From Paraburkholderia megapolitana (GTDB taxonomy: Bacteria; Pseudomonadota; Gammaproteobacteria; Burkholderiales; Burkholderiaceae): DNA of 64,000 nucleotides. Shown here one piece after another: positions 28,542 through 37,479 of this stretch. The position numbers and the translations under genes are program-made. The notes beneath the pieces are model-generated. The model was not told the DNA's origin, searched no databases, and saw only the letters and a list, made by a program, of their open reading frames with translations. Each line of letters begins with the position of its first letter. Positions within the stretch are counted from its first letter, which is position 1. The stretch covers positions 1,713,001 to 1,777,000 of the forward strand of contig NZ_CP041745.1 in the NCBI RefSeq assembly GCF_007556815.1, given 5' to 3'.

Positions 28542-28943
28542 TCAGGCCATCTTGACCGGCGCGCGCCAGGATTCCGGATTGGTCCAGAATGCACCGCGCA
28601 GGCGATCGCGGCTCGGCGGTGCCGGCGGCTTCGCTGCCGTGGCGCCGATGCGCCCACGCAGCGAAACTTCGCGGCCGCTCGTGCCGAGTCGTTTGACTAT
28701 TTCGGTGAGCGTGCCGTCGGCCTGCCACTCGTCGAAGCGGCGACGGCAAGTCGGCGGCGACGGGTAGCGACCGGGAAGCTTGGACCAGCCTTCACCCGTC
28801 GACAGCACCCACAGCACCGCGTTGACTACCGCCCGAGCTTCCACGCGAGGACGTCCGCGCCGTTCGCTCCGTGCGGGTTCCGCACAGAACAGCGCTTCGA
28901 CCAGCGCCCACTCGTTGTCTCGTAAATCGTCGAACAGCATCAT
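28542..28943 (-). CDS. Stand-alone IS4/5-type transposase N-terminal (DUF4096) domain protein
   Basis: A 133-residue protein. Residues 1-85 are the DUF4096 domain that forms the N-terminus of IS5-family transposases (LRDNEWALVEALF, RGRPRVEARAVVNAVLWVLSTGEGWSKLP, YPSPPTCRRRFDEWQADG). The DDE catalytic domain is absent; instead a ~45-residue Ala/Pro/Arg tail follows. No terminal inverted repeats or target duplications were noticed. A good ribosome binding site (GAGGTG) precedes ATG 28943, so the gene looks maintained rather than decayed. It could be a domesticated DNA-binding domain or a remnant. A relative with a different sequence is at 61464. Confidence 0.7.
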   Translation of the reverse strand: MMLFDDLRDNEWALVEALFCAEPARSERRGRPRVEARAVVNAVLWVLSTGEGWSKLPGRYPSPPTCRRRFDEWQADGTLTEIVKRLGTSGREVSLRGRIGATAAKPPAPPSRDRLRGAFWTNPESWRAPVKMA

Positions 28944-29355
28944 GTTTCACCTCAGCGAAGCTAACTCCGGTGCGCTGCCCCGCGCCGCGCACTCTTGATG
29001 CACCCGTCAAACGAGTGCCAGGCGGGGTCGGGCTTGCCACGGCGGTTGGTATGCAATCGAACCGAAGATGGTGCCGACCCTGTGGCACACCTCAATGCAG
29101 GAAGTGTGCCACTCTGCTGCCAACCCCCTCAAAGCCCTCTAGCGTCAGGCCAGCGCAGGCGCTAGCCAGGGGCGTATAAGAATCCAAAAAACCCATCCCG
29201 CAAATCAGGACAATCACCAATCTTGTGCAATTAGTCCCGCCTGGCGTGCGTTTGCGCCTTATTGCCGCACCTATGAGGCCATGCGGAAACCAATACTGTG
29301 TCGCGAAAGAAACAATACAATGTGCATCAAATGACTAGATTGATGAGAGCGCTAA
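28944..29355. other. Intergenic region upstream of LysR regulator
   Basis: No gene is seen. The left half is GC-rich and unremarkable; from about 29180 it becomes AT-rich, as expected of a promoter region. TACAAT at 29316-29321 may be the -10 of the LysR gene, without a good -35. An inverted repeat overlaps the region just upstream of the start. Confidence 0.4.
29326..29344. promoter_or_regulatory. LysR-type operator candidate (T-N11-A)
   Basis: ATCAA-N9-TTGAT, an interrupted palindrome of LysR-box form, lies 12 bases upstream of the regulator's own ATG. This position would suit negative autoregulation. Confidence 0.45.
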
Positions 29356-30258
29356 ATGAATGTGACGCTGCGCCAGTTGCGTGTGTTTATCGAAGTGTCG
29401 CGGCTACAGAGCTTCAGCCGCGCCGGTGACGAAATCGGTTTGACGCAATCAGCGGTGAGTCGCTGCGTGCGGGAGCTGGAGACGGAAATCGGCCTGAAGC
29501 TGATCGACCGGACGACCCGTGAGGTCCAACTGACGGACGTCGGCGCGAATCTCGTCGCGAGTGTGTCGCGCCTTTTGACCGACCTCGACGACACGTTGCG
29601 CGAGATTCGCGAGATCGGCGAGCAGCGTCGCGGGCGGGTGGTCGTGGCGGCGAGCCCGACGATCGCCTGCCGTCTTATGCCGCAGATCGTGGCCGGTTGC
29701 GGCCAGCAGTTTCCGTTCATCACGCTCGGCCTGCGCGACGACGTGCAAAGCGACGTGATTCGCAAGGTGAAGTCCGGCGAGGTCGATTTCGGCGTGGTGA
29801 TCGGCCCGTTCACGACCGACGACCTGCTGAGCGAGCCGCTGATGACCGACTCCTTTTGCGTCGTTTGCCGCGCGGATCACCGGCTTGCGGCACAACCGCA
29901 GGTGGCGTGGACGGATCTGGAAGGAGAGCGGCTCGTGATGCTGGATTACGCGTCCGGCAGCCGGCCGATCATCGATGCTGCGATGGATGAGCATGGCGTA
30001 AGCGCGACCGTCGTGCAAGAGCTCGGCCATTCGGCGACGGTGTTCGGGCTGGTCGAAGCGGGTGTGGGAATCAGCGTGCTGCCGTGGCTCGCGCTGCCGC
30101 TGCCTGCGGAGGTATCGCTGGTCGCCCGCCCGCTCGTGCCGCGCGCCGAGCGTACCGTCGAGCTGGTGCGGCGGCGCGACCGGTCGCTGTCGCCAGCGGC
30201 CGAGGCGGTGTGGGGGCTGATCCGCCAGTCGCCCGCGCGCGCCGAGGACCTGCGCTGA
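29356..30258 (+). CDS. LysR-family transcriptional regulator
   Basis: A 300-residue LTTR. The N-terminal winged helix-turn-helix is LRQLRVFIEVSRLQSFSRAGDEIGLTQSAVSRCVRELE, then the linker helix and the substrate-binding domain with RRGRVVVAASPTIACRLMPQI and GVVIGPFTTDDLLSEPL. The effector is unknown. An LTTR box overlaps its leader. The next gene, an aminotransferase, is on the same strand about 107 bases downstream and is a reasonable target, although LTTR targets are more often divergent. Confidence 0.92.
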   Translation: MNVTLRQLRVFIEVSRLQSFSRAGDEIGLTQSAVSRCVRELETEIGLKLIDRTTREVQLTDVGANLVASVSRLLTDLDDTLREIREIGEQRRGRVVVAASPTIACRLMPQIVAGCGQQFPFITLGLRDDVQSDVIRKVKSGEVDFGVVIGPFTTDDLLSEPLMTDSFCVVCRADHRLAAQPQVAWTDLEGERLVMLDYASGSRPIIDAAMDEHGVSATVVQELGHSATVFGLVEAGVGISVLPWLALPLPAEVSLVARPLVPRAERTVELVRRRDRSLSPAAEAVWGLIRQSPARAEDLR

Positions 30259-30364
30259 GCGGGCGCGCTGTACCCGTTGATGTACAGCCGCGAGCGTTCT
30301 CGTAGCAACGCATGCCACGTTAAACTCGGACATGCGCATTTCCCCCACGACACCGGATGTATCG

Positions 30365-31564
30365 ATGAGCGAATCAGACCTGCCGAAGCCCCTTTTATCG
30401 AATGCACGTGACGCGGTGCGCGCGTTGCGCCCCTCCCAGATTCGCGAAGTCGCGAACGCCGGTTTCGGTATCGCCGACGTGCTGCCGTTCTGGTTCGGCG
30501 AGTCGGACCGAGTGACGCCGCAATTCATCCGCGATGCGGCCAGCAATGCGCTCGCCACGGGCGCGACGTTCTACACGCATAACCTCGGCATCGCGCCGCT
30601 GCGCGAGGCGCTCGCCGGATACGTGAGCTCGCTGCACGGCCCGACCACGGTCGACAACATCGCGGTGACGAGCGCCGGCGTCAACGCGCTGATGCTGGCC
30701 GCACAGCTCGTGGTCGGCGCGGGCGACCGGGTCGTCGCGGTGACGCCGCTGTGGCCGAATCTTGTGGAAATTCCGAAGATCCTCGGTGCCCACGTCGAGA
30801 CTGTGGCGCTCGGTTATGGTGCGCAGGGCTGGACACTCGATCTCGACCGGCTGCTGGCGGCGCTAACGCCCCAGACGAAGCTCCTGATGCTGAATTCCCC
30901 GAACAACCCGACCGGCTGGGTGATGAGTCGCGACCAGCAACGCACGGTTCTCGAGCATTGCCGGCGGCACGGCATCTGGATCGTCGCCGACGAGGTCTAC
31001 GAGCGGCTCTATTACGCCGATCCGGCGGCGCGCACTGCGCCGTCCTTCCTCGATCTCGCGGCGCGTGACGAACACGTGATCTGTGTCAACTCGTTCTCGA
31101 AGGCCTGGCTGATGACCGGCTGGCGACTCGGCTGGATCGTCGCGCCTGCCGCATTGATGGACGATCTGGCGAAGCTCGTCGAGTACAACACGTCGTGCGC
31201 GCCGGCGTTCGTGCAGCAAGCGGGTATCGCCGCCGTGCAGCAGGGCGAGGGCTTCGCGCAGGAACTGGCCGGCGAACTGCGCGGTGCGCGCGATCATCTT
31301 GTGCAGGCGCTCGGTGCGCTGCCGGGCGTCGACGTGAAGGCGCCGCCGGGGGCGATGTACGTGTTCTTTTCGCTGCCTGGCGCGGCGCGCAGTCTTGAGC
31401 TGTGCAAGGCGCTGGTGCGTGAAGTCGGCCTCGGTCTCGCACCGGGTAGCGCGTTCGGCCCGGAGGGCGAGGGCTTTGTTCGCTGGTGCTACGCATGCGA
31501 TCCGCATCGGCTGGACGCCGGCGTCGAGCGGCTGCAGCGCTTTCTGAGCCAGCACGGCGGGTAG
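30365..31564 (+). CDS. Class I/II PLP-dependent aminotransferase
   Basis: A 399-residue fold-type I aminotransferase. The PLP lysine is K246 in NSFSKAWLMTGWRLGW; the PLP phosphate/ring contacts NSPNNPTG and IVADEVYERLYY precede it. The C-terminal arginine region (GEGFVRWCYACDPHRLDAGVERL) is the substrate carboxylate site. The family covers aspartate, alanine and aromatic aminotransferases; the substrate is not evident. ATG 30365 (MSESDLPKP) is chosen; ATG 30332 in the same frame is possible, as neither has a strong ribosome binding site. It is probably co-regulated with the LysR gene upstream. Confidence 0.88.
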   Translation: MSESDLPKPLLSNARDAVRALRPSQIREVANAGFGIADVLPFWFGESDRVTPQFIRDAASNALATGATFYTHNLGIAPLREALAGYVSSLHGPTTVDNIAVTSAGVNALMLAAQLVVGAGDRVVAVTPLWPNLVEIPKILGAHVETVALGYGAQGWTLDLDRLLAALTPQTKLLMLNSPNNPTGWVMSRDQQRTVLEHCRRHGIWIVADEVYERLYYADPAARTAPSFLDLAARDEHVICVNSFSKAWLMTGWRLGWIVAPAALMDDLAKLVEYNTSCAPAFVQQAGIAAVQQGEGFAQELAGELRGARDHLVQALGALPGVDVKAPPGAMYVFFSLPGAARSLELCKALVREVGLGLAPGSAFGPEGEGFVRWCYACDPHRLDAGVERLQRFLSQHGG

Positions 31565-31962
31565 GCGGACAGCGGCTCTCGGGCCCGGTGCGCGTGCCTT
31601 CGGCGCGGCTGTATGGCTGCTGCGGGGGCTCTGCCGGGCCATCGCGAAGCCATGTGTGGGTTTCTCCCCCGGGCTGTCGTCGCAGGCGTGCGCTGGGTTT
31701 TCGTCGGGTTTTCGTCTTTACGCACTGTCTGTTTTTGCGTAAGATGGCGCTCAGTCACGCGATTCCCTCTCGGGACATCGCTGCTCCGTCCGGCTGGGTC
31801 TGGCTCGGGTCTGTTTGGATGACCTGATTCGCCGCCCCCCGGTGCGTGCTCCCATCAATATGACCGATCAGAATCGGGCGAGCGCGTCTTCAGTTCCATA
31901 TCGTCTGTTTCGTCTGGTTGATCCGGTTCTTTGAGCCTAACCATAAGGTCTGATCTGGCTGC
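31565..31962. other. Leader/promoter region of scpB
   Basis: No gene is seen in this 398-base stretch. It is T-rich between 31675 and 31745 and contains a candidate promoter; the remaining ~215 bases to scpB would be an untranslated leader with no evident riboswitch or strong hairpin. Confidence 0.4.
31717..31745 (+). promoter_or_regulatory. Candidate promoter for scpB-rluB
   Basis: TTTACG, a 17-base spacer and TAAGAT. A 7-bp inverted repeat (TTACGCA / TGCGTAA, 31718-31742) spans the promoter and could be an operator. Confidence 0.4.
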
Positions 31963-33027
31963 ATGAATACCCAAGAGGCGAAGATCGTCCTCGAGACTGC
32001 CTTGATCTGTGCGCAGGAGCCGCTGAAGCTCGCCGACTTGCGCAAGCTCTTTGCCGACGGCGTGTCGGCAGATACGGTTCGAACGTTGCTCGAAGACCTG
32101 AAACAGGAGTGGTCGGGGCGCGGTGTTGAACTGGTGGGCCTTGCGTCCGGCTGGCGTTTCCAGAGCAAGCCGGCAATGCGTTCGTATCTGGATCGTCTGC
32201 ATCCCGAGAAGCCGCCGAAATATTCGCGCGCGGTGCTCGAGACGCTGGCGATCGTCGCTTACAGGCAACCGGTGACGCGCGGAGATATCGAAGAAATTCG
32301 CGGTGTGACGGTGAATACGCAGGTCGTCAAGCAACTCGAGGATCGCGGCTGGATCGAGGTGATCGGTCATCGCGATGTGCCGGGACGCCCGGCGCTGTAT
32401 GCGACCACGCGGCAATTTCTCGACGACCTCGGTCTGAAGGCGCTCGACGAATTACCGCCGCTGGACGATCCGTCGGCGCAATTGAATATCGACTTGCTGG
32501 CCCAGCATTCAATCGAATTCGCCGACGGCGAAGTTCCGGCGACAGCCGGTTCCGCGGGCGAAGCCGAAGTGGCTGTGGCAACGGGGCTTGAAGAGGCCGG
32601 CGAGCATGCACCGCTCGACGCTGCCGATATCAGCGTCGAGACGCCGCCCAATGCTGAAGCTGCTGAAGCCGCACTCGAGCACGAGCCTGCCGCTGCGGCG
32701 CACGACGCAAACATTGAATCGCCGGCCGAACCGCGGGACGACGCATCGACGTCTGCAAGCGAGTCCGAATCGGCATCCGCACATCCGGTCGATACCGGCG
32801 CTGCCGCAGCGGAAACCGCCGGCACTGCAAGCGACAGTAGCAACACCAGCGAGGCAGAAGCCGATCCGGCTCCGCCCGCAACCGGCTCGACCGCGCTTTC
32901 CGAAGCGGAGCACGCGGACCAGGCGGACACGAGCGATGTGGCGCATGACGATCCTGAGGATCGCCGGGCTGCCGCTCACGACGACGGCGTATTGACCGAC
33001 GACGAGGCTGCCTCGCGCAGCGCCTGA
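31963..33027 (+). CDS. scpB: Segregation and condensation protein ScpB
   Basis: ScpB is the winged-helix partner of ScpA in the SMC condensin. Residues 1-175 carry the two winged-helix domains ([77 protein letters not shown]). Residues 176-354 are a very acidic, Ala/Ser/Asp/Glu-rich tail, probably disordered, which about doubles the length of a typical ScpB (near 190-200 residues). scpA is not seen upstream within the window. The rluB gene follows with a short gap, so the two are probably co-transcribed. Confidence 0.93.
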   Translation: MNTQEAKIVLETALICAQEPLKLADLRKLFADGVSADTVRTLLEDLKQEWSGRGVELVGLASGWRFQSKPAMRSYLDRLHPEKPPKYSRAVLETLAIVAYRQPVTRGDIEEIRGVTVNTQVVKQLEDRGWIEVIGHRDVPGRPALYATTRQFLDDLGLKALDELPPLDDPSAQLNIDLLAQHSIEFADGEVPATAGSAGEAEVAVATGLEEAGEHAPLDAADISVETPPNAEAAEAALEHEPAAAAHDANIESPAEPRDDASTSASESESASAHPVDTGAAAAETAGTASDSSNTSEAEADPAPPATGSTALSEAEHADQADTSDVAHDDPEDRRAAAHDDGVLTDDEAASRSA

Positions 33028-33087
33028 CGTAACCGAACTTTTTTGCCGCGCCCGCAATGGGCGCGCGACCTGACACTCGAGGTTGTT

Positions 33088-34968
33088 TTGACACGTACCC
33101 ACGATACCGACTCGTCCGAAGCAGAGCACGCTGTGCCTTCCGCGCGCCCCGACGAAACGCAACCGCAGCAGACCGCTGCTGCCGGAAACGAGCCCACGGC
33201 GCAGACCCCGGACGCAGACGGTGAAGACCGTCCGCGCCGCGGTCTGCGTCGCGGGCCGCGCAGCCTGATCGCGCGGCGCCGCGCCGGCGCGAAAGCGAAG
33301 AATGCCGATGGCGCGCAGGCGGTACAACCGGCGCCCGTCGTGACGGAGACGCCGCCGGACGGCGTCGTCGTCGCGCAGGTGCGCATGCCGCGCAAGGACC
33401 CTGGTGCAAAAGGCCCGCGTCGCAATAGCGCCGGCAATGCGAATGCCAATGGCGGCGGCAAGCGTGGTGAACCGCGCGGCGACGCGCCGCGTGAAGGCGG
33501 CCCGCGGCAGAATCGCCGCGGCGACGCAGCAACGGCAGCGGCAGCGGCAGCGCCCACAGCAGCCGACGCCACACCTGACGACCTGTTCTCCTACGTAACT
33601 TCGCCGGCGTTCGATGCCGATAACAGCACGACTGGCGGCGTACGCGCGCCGATGCTGCGGCGCGGCCGCGAGCAGGCTCCCAAGCGCGTGCTGTCGCCGG
33701 ACGACGACGCACCGAAACTGCACAAGGTGCTCGCGGAAGCGGGCATGGGTTCGCGTCGCGAGATGGAAGAGCTGATCGTCGCTGGCCGTGTGTCGGTCAA
33801 CGGCGAGCCGGCGCATATCGGCCAGCGGATCATGCCGACCGACCAGGTTCGCATCAACGGCAAGCCGGTCAAGCGCAAGCTGCAGAACAAGCCGCCGCGC
33901 GTGCTGCTGTACCACAAGCCGACCGGCGAAATCGTCAGCCATGCCGATCCGGAAGGTCGTCCGTCGGTGTTCGACAAATTGCCGCCGATGAAAACCGCCA
34001 AGTGGCTCGCGGTCGGCCGGCTCGATTTCAATACCGAAGGTCTGCTGATGCTGACCACCTCGGGCGATCTCGCGAACCGCTTCATGCACCCGCGCTACAG
34101 CGTCGAGCGTGAATACGCGGTACGGGTGGTCGGTGAGCTGGCAGAAGGCTCGCGGCAAAAACTGCTGCACGGCGTCGAACTCGACGACGGTCCGGCGAAT
34201 TTCCTGCGCATCCGCGACGGCGGCGGCGAAGGCACGAACCACTGGTATCACGTCGCGCTGGCCGAAGGTCGCAATCGCGAAGTGCGCCGGATGTTCGAAG
34301 CGGTCGGCCTGATGGTGAGCCGCCTGATCCGCACGCGGCACGGCCCGATCCAGTTACCGCGCGGTCTGAAGCGCGGCCGCTGGGAAGAGCTCGAAGACAA
34401 CCAGGTGCGCAGCCTGCTGGCATCGGTGGGTCTCAAGGCGCCGGCCGAAGAGAAGGGCGGTCGCAACGCGGCGCCTGAGCGCCGTCAGCCCGATCCGATG
34501 CAGACGTCGATGGGCTTCATTCATCGTGAGCCGGTGCTGATGTCGCACGGTCGCTTCGATCAGCAGACGCCGCGCGGCGGACGTCCTCAAGGGCGCCGTG
34601 GCGCCGCCACCGGTGGTTTCGGTGCGGCCGGCGGGGGTGCGGGTTCTGGCCTCGGCGGTGGGTTCGGCGGCAACCGCGGCGGTAGTCGCGGCAATGCGGC
34701 GGGTAACGGGATGGGCGGTGGGATGGGTGGCGGTGGCGGTAATCCGGGTAACCGCGGCGCCCGTGGTGACGTCGACGGCAATCGTGCGCCGACCGGCAAC
34801 GGTAACCGGGCAGGTGCCCGCACCGGTGGTAATCCGGCTGGCCCCCGTCCGCAGGGCGCTAATCGCGGCGGCCCTGGCGGCGGTCGTGCAGGTGGTGGCA
34901 ACCCGAATGCGGGCGGCAATCATGGCGGTCCGCGCGGTACACCGCGTAACCGCACCCGCGGCCGCTAG
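33088..34968 (+). CDS. rluB: 23S rRNA pseudouridine(2605) synthase RluB
   Basis: A 626-residue RsuA/RluB-family enzyme that makes pseudouridine 2605 in 23S rRNA. The S4 domain ([28 protein letters not shown]) starts near residue 212. The catalytic motif [14 protein letters not shown] puts the nucleophilic Asp near residue 312. [14 protein letters not shown] is the conserved binding end. The enzyme core is flanked by a ~200-residue Ala/Arg/Gly-rich N-terminal extension and a ~130-residue Gly/Asn/Arg-rich C-terminus with many RG and GGN repeats. TTG 33088 is chosen because GAGG sits five bases upstream; the frame is open to 33043. Confidence 0.92.
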   Translation: MTRTHDTDSSEAEHAVPSARPDETQPQQTAAAGNEPTAQTPDADGEDRPRRGLRRGPRSLIARRRAGAKAKNADGAQAVQPAPVVTETPPDGVVVAQVRMPRKDPGAKGPRRNSAGNANANGGGKRGEPRGDAPREGGPRQNRRGDAATAAAAAAPTAADATPDDLFSYVTSPAFDADNSTTGGVRAPMLRRGREQAPKRVLSPDDDAPKLHKVLAEAGMGSRREMEELIVAGRVSVNGEPAHIGQRIMPTDQVRINGKPVKRKLQNKPPRVLLYHKPTGEIVSHADPEGRPSVFDKLPPMKTAKWLAVGRLDFNTEGLLMLTTSGDLANRFMHPRYSVEREYAVRVVGELAEGSRQKLLHGVELDDGPANFLRIRDGGGEGTNHWYHVALAEGRNREVRRMFEAVGLMVSRLIRTRHGPIQLPRGLKRGRWEELEDNQVRSLLASVGLKAPAEEKGGRNAAPERRQPDPMQTSMGFIHREPVLMSHGRFDQQTPRGGRPQGRRGAATGGFGAAGGGAGSGLGGGFGGNRGGSRGNAAGNGMGGGMGGGGGNPGNRGARGDVDGNRAPTGNGNRAGARTGGNPAGPRPQGANRGGPGGGRAGGGNPNAGGNHGGPRGTPRNRTRGR

Positions 34969-35207
34969 ACGCCGCCGGGGCTGCGATTTTTCCGGCAGTC
35001 GATTTGACGGGTTTAGCCGGGTTTTCGTCCCGGCCCGGCAGCCGGGAACCCCAGGCGGTAGTCTCGCCAGCGACTTGCGCAGCGCCAGCAGGCGCGCCCC
35101 GTAACGAGGGGCGGCGATCTTCGCACAGACCGGGTGCAAGTCACGCGGCAGCGCGCAAGATTCCCCTGAAATCGAGCGGTGACGGGCGTCGGAAGGCGTC
35201 CCGCAGA

Positions 35208-35236
35208 TTGCGTTCGGGCATGGAAAAGGCTACAAT
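35208..35236 (+). promoter_or_regulatory. Promoter of rimP-nusA-infB operon
   Basis: TTGCGT at 35208-35213, exactly 17 bases, and TACAAT at 35231-35236. Transcription would begin near 35243, about 212 bases upstream of rimP. Confidence 0.6.
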
Positions 35237-35301
35237 CGCAAAGTCGCTGGGCGTGCGGCTTTTCATGTGCGGCTCAGATGCGACCACCGGCAACAAGATT
35301 T

Positions 35302-35325
35302 TGGGCGTTCAGCCCATTTTTTTTT
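35302..35325 (+). terminator. Leader terminator/attenuator candidate
   Basis: TGGGC-GTTCA-GCCCA followed by nine U, located about 60 bases into the predicted rimP leader. The 5-bp stem is short, so it could be partial or regulated (attenuation), for example by NusA itself. Confidence 0.5.
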
Positions 35326-35454
35326 GGCGCCGCAGTTCAGTGTGGTTCGGCATCTCGGGTAGCACCACGTGCGCCGGCTTGGCGCGCAGCCCGCGAGGTG
35401 TGAGGTGGTCGCAGGGTCGCAGAGGCTTACCGCGCGAACATCTTAGAGGGCATT

Positions 35455-35913
35455 GTGCAACTGACGGAACTGATAGAAACCACGGTCTCGGGTCTCGGCT
35501 ACGAGCTCGTCGATATCGAGCGCACCGGGCGCGGCATGTTGGCCATTTTCATCGACCAACCCGCCGGCATCGCGATTGAAGATTGCGAAAAGGTCACGCG
35601 TCAGCTCCAGCACGTTTTGACGGTCGAAAACATCGATTACGAGCGGCTCGAAGTATCGTCGCCGGGTCTCGACCGCCCGCTGAAAAAACTGGCGGATTTC
35701 GAGCGCTTCGCAGGCAGCGAAGCGGTGATCACATTGAAAAAGCCATTGGACGGACGGAAAACGTACCGGGGCATCGTGCATGCGCCCGAAGGCGAAACGA
35801 TCGGTCTGGAATTTGAAGGGAAGGAAGGCGCCGCGATGCTCGATTTCACGCTCGCGGATATCGATAAGGCACGCCTCATCCCCAAAGTTGACTTTAGGAG
35901 CCGCAAACAATGA
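35455..35913 (+). CDS. rimP: Ribosome maturation factor RimP
   Basis: The 152-residue RimP, needed for late 30S subunit maturation. The N-terminal alpha/beta domain carries [23 protein letters not shown] and the conserved [19 protein letters not shown]; the C-terminal SH3-like domain contains [23 protein letters not shown]. It starts at GTG 35455 with GAGGG four bases upstream. The stop overlaps the nusA start (ATGA), so the two are translationally coupled in the usual rimP-nusA-infB operon. Confidence 0.95.
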   Translation: MQLTELIETTVSGLGYELVDIERTGRGMLAIFIDQPAGIAIEDCEKVTRQLQHVLTVENIDYERLEVSSPGLDRPLKKLADFERFAGSEAVITLKKPLDGRKTYRGIVHAPEGETIGLEFEGKEGAAMLDFTLADIDKARLIPKVDFRSRKQ

Positions 35914-37385
35914 GTCGCGAAGTGTTGATGCTGGTGGATGCGCTGGCACGCGAGAAGAACGTCGACAAGGACGTCGTATTTGCCGCACTCGAGGCAGCCC
36001 TCGCTTCGGCCTCCAAGAAACTCTTCGAGGAAGACGCAGATATCCGCGTCCACATCGACCGTGAAAGCGGCGAGCACGAAACCTATCGCCGCTGGCGTGT
36101 GGTGCCGGACGAAGCGGGTCTGCAGGAGCCGGATCAGGAAATCCTGCAGTTCGAAGCGATCGAGCAGAAGCCCGATGCGCAGATCGACGACTACATCGAA
36201 GAACCGGTACCGTCCATCGAATTCGGCCGTATCGGCGCGCAGGCCGCCAAGCAGGTGATCCTGCAGAAGGTGCGCGACGCGGAGCGCGAGCAGATCCTCA
36301 ACGATTTCCTCGAGCGCGGCGAAAACATCATGACCGGTACGGTCAAGCGTCTCGACAAGGGCAACTTCATCGTCGAATCGGGCCGTGTCGAAGCGCTGCT
36401 GCGCCGCGACCAGCTGATTCCGAAGGAAAACCTGCGCGTCGGCGACCGTGTGCGTGCGTACATCGGCAAGGTCGATCGCACCGCGCGCGGCCCGCAAATC
36501 GAGCTGTCGCGTACCGCGCCCGAATTCCTGATGAAGCTGTTTGAAATGGAAGTGCCGGAAATCGAGCAGGGGCTGCTGGAAATCAAGGCCGCTGCACGCG
36601 ATCCTGGCGTGCGGGCAAAGATCGGCGTGGTCGCCTACGACAAGCGGATCGACCCGATCGGTACCTGCGTCGGTATTCGTGGTTCGCGGGTACAGGCTGT
36701 GCGCAATGAGCTCGGTGGCGAAAACGTCGACATCGTGCTATGGTCGGAAGATCCCGCCCAGTTCGTGATCGGCGCGCTCGCGCCGGCAGCTGTCCAGTCG
36801 ATTGTCGTCGATGAAGAGAAGCATTCGATGGACGTCGTCGTCGACGAAACCGAACTGGCGGTCGCAATCGGCCGTAGCGGCCAGAACGTGCGTCTTGCCA
36901 GCGAGCTTACCGGCTGGCAGATCAACATCATGACGCCGGACGAATCTGCGCAAAAGCAGAATCAGGAGCGCGGTCTTCTGCGCGACCTGTTCATGGCGCG
37001 TCTCGATGTCGACGAAGAAGTCGCCGACATCCTGATCGACGAGGGCTTCACGAGCCTCGAAGAGATCGCTTATGTGCCGCTCAACGAAATGCTCGAGATC
37101 GAGGCCTTCGACGAAGACACCGTGCACGAGCTGCGTAACCGCTCGCGTGACGCGTTGCTGACGTTGGCGATTGCGAATGAAGAAAAGGTCGAGAATGTCG
37201 CGCTCGACTTGAAGAGCCTTGACGGTATGGATGCCGACCTGCTCGCGAAGCTGGCCGAACATCAGATCCAGACGCGCGACGAGCTGGCAGAACTGGCTGT
37301 AGACGAGCTGGTCGAGATGACCAGCATCGAAGAGGAAGCCGCAAAGGCACTGATCATGAAAGCACGTGAACACTGGTTCCAGTGA
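35910..37385 (+). CDS. nusA: Transcription termination/antitermination factor NusA
   Basis: The 491-residue NusA binds RNA polymerase and modulates pausing, termination and antitermination. In order: an N-terminal RNAP-binding domain (1-125), an S1 domain ([24 protein letters not shown], about 135-200), two KH domains ([29 protein letters not shown] and [19 protein letters not shown]) and two C-terminal acidic AR repeats ([26 protein letters not shown] and [28 protein letters not shown]). The length fits the gammaproteobacterial/betaproteobacterial form with AR1-AR2. NusA is known to autoregulate this operon in E. coli. Confidence 0.97.
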   Translation: MSREVLMLVDALAREKNVDKDVVFAALEAALASASKKLFEEDADIRVHIDRESGEHETYRRWRVVPDEAGLQEPDQEILQFEAIEQKPDAQIDDYIEEPVPSIEFGRIGAQAAKQVILQKVRDAEREQILNDFLERGENIMTGTVKRLDKGNFIVESGRVEALLRRDQLIPKENLRVGDRVRAYIGKVDRTARGPQIELSRTAPEFLMKLFEMEVPEIEQGLLEIKAAARDPGVRAKIGVVAYDKRIDPIGTCVGIRGSRVQAVRNELGGENVDIVLWSEDPAQFVIGALAPAAVQSIVVDEEKHSMDVVVDETELAVAIGRSGQNVRLASELTGWQINIMTPDESAQKQNQERGLLRDLFMARLDVDEEVADILIDEGFTSLEEIAYVPLNEMLEIEAFDEDTVHELRNRSRDALLTLAIANEEKVENVALDLKSLDGMDADLLAKLAEHQIQTRDELAELAVDELVEMTSIEEEAAKALIMKAREHWFQ

Positions 37386-37479
37386 GAAATGACCATGGCC
37401 CACTAAATTGAACGCGGTCGCGAGGCCGCACAAACCGATGCTAACCGCAAGGAATCGGTCCTTGCACTAAGAGGAATGA

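Larger units (their letters stand above)
34969..35454. other. Leader region of rimP-nusA-infB
   Basis: No gene is seen in this 486-base stretch. It contains several GC-rich hairpins (such as TCCCGGC-CCGGCA-GCCGGGA near 35027-35046), a well-spaced promoter and a terminator-like hairpin, listed separately. No tRNA fold was recognised, unlike the E. coli operon, which begins with metY. Confidence 0.45.

Noticed and set aside
32509..34341. A 610-codon minus-strand frame opposite scpB/rluB
   Set aside because: Cys/Arg-rich translation without domain character, lying over the clear ScpB and RluB coding frames.
34969..35454. A tRNA gene in front of rimP (as metY in E. coli)
   Set aside because: No cloverleaf or acceptor-stem pairing could be found in this stretch.
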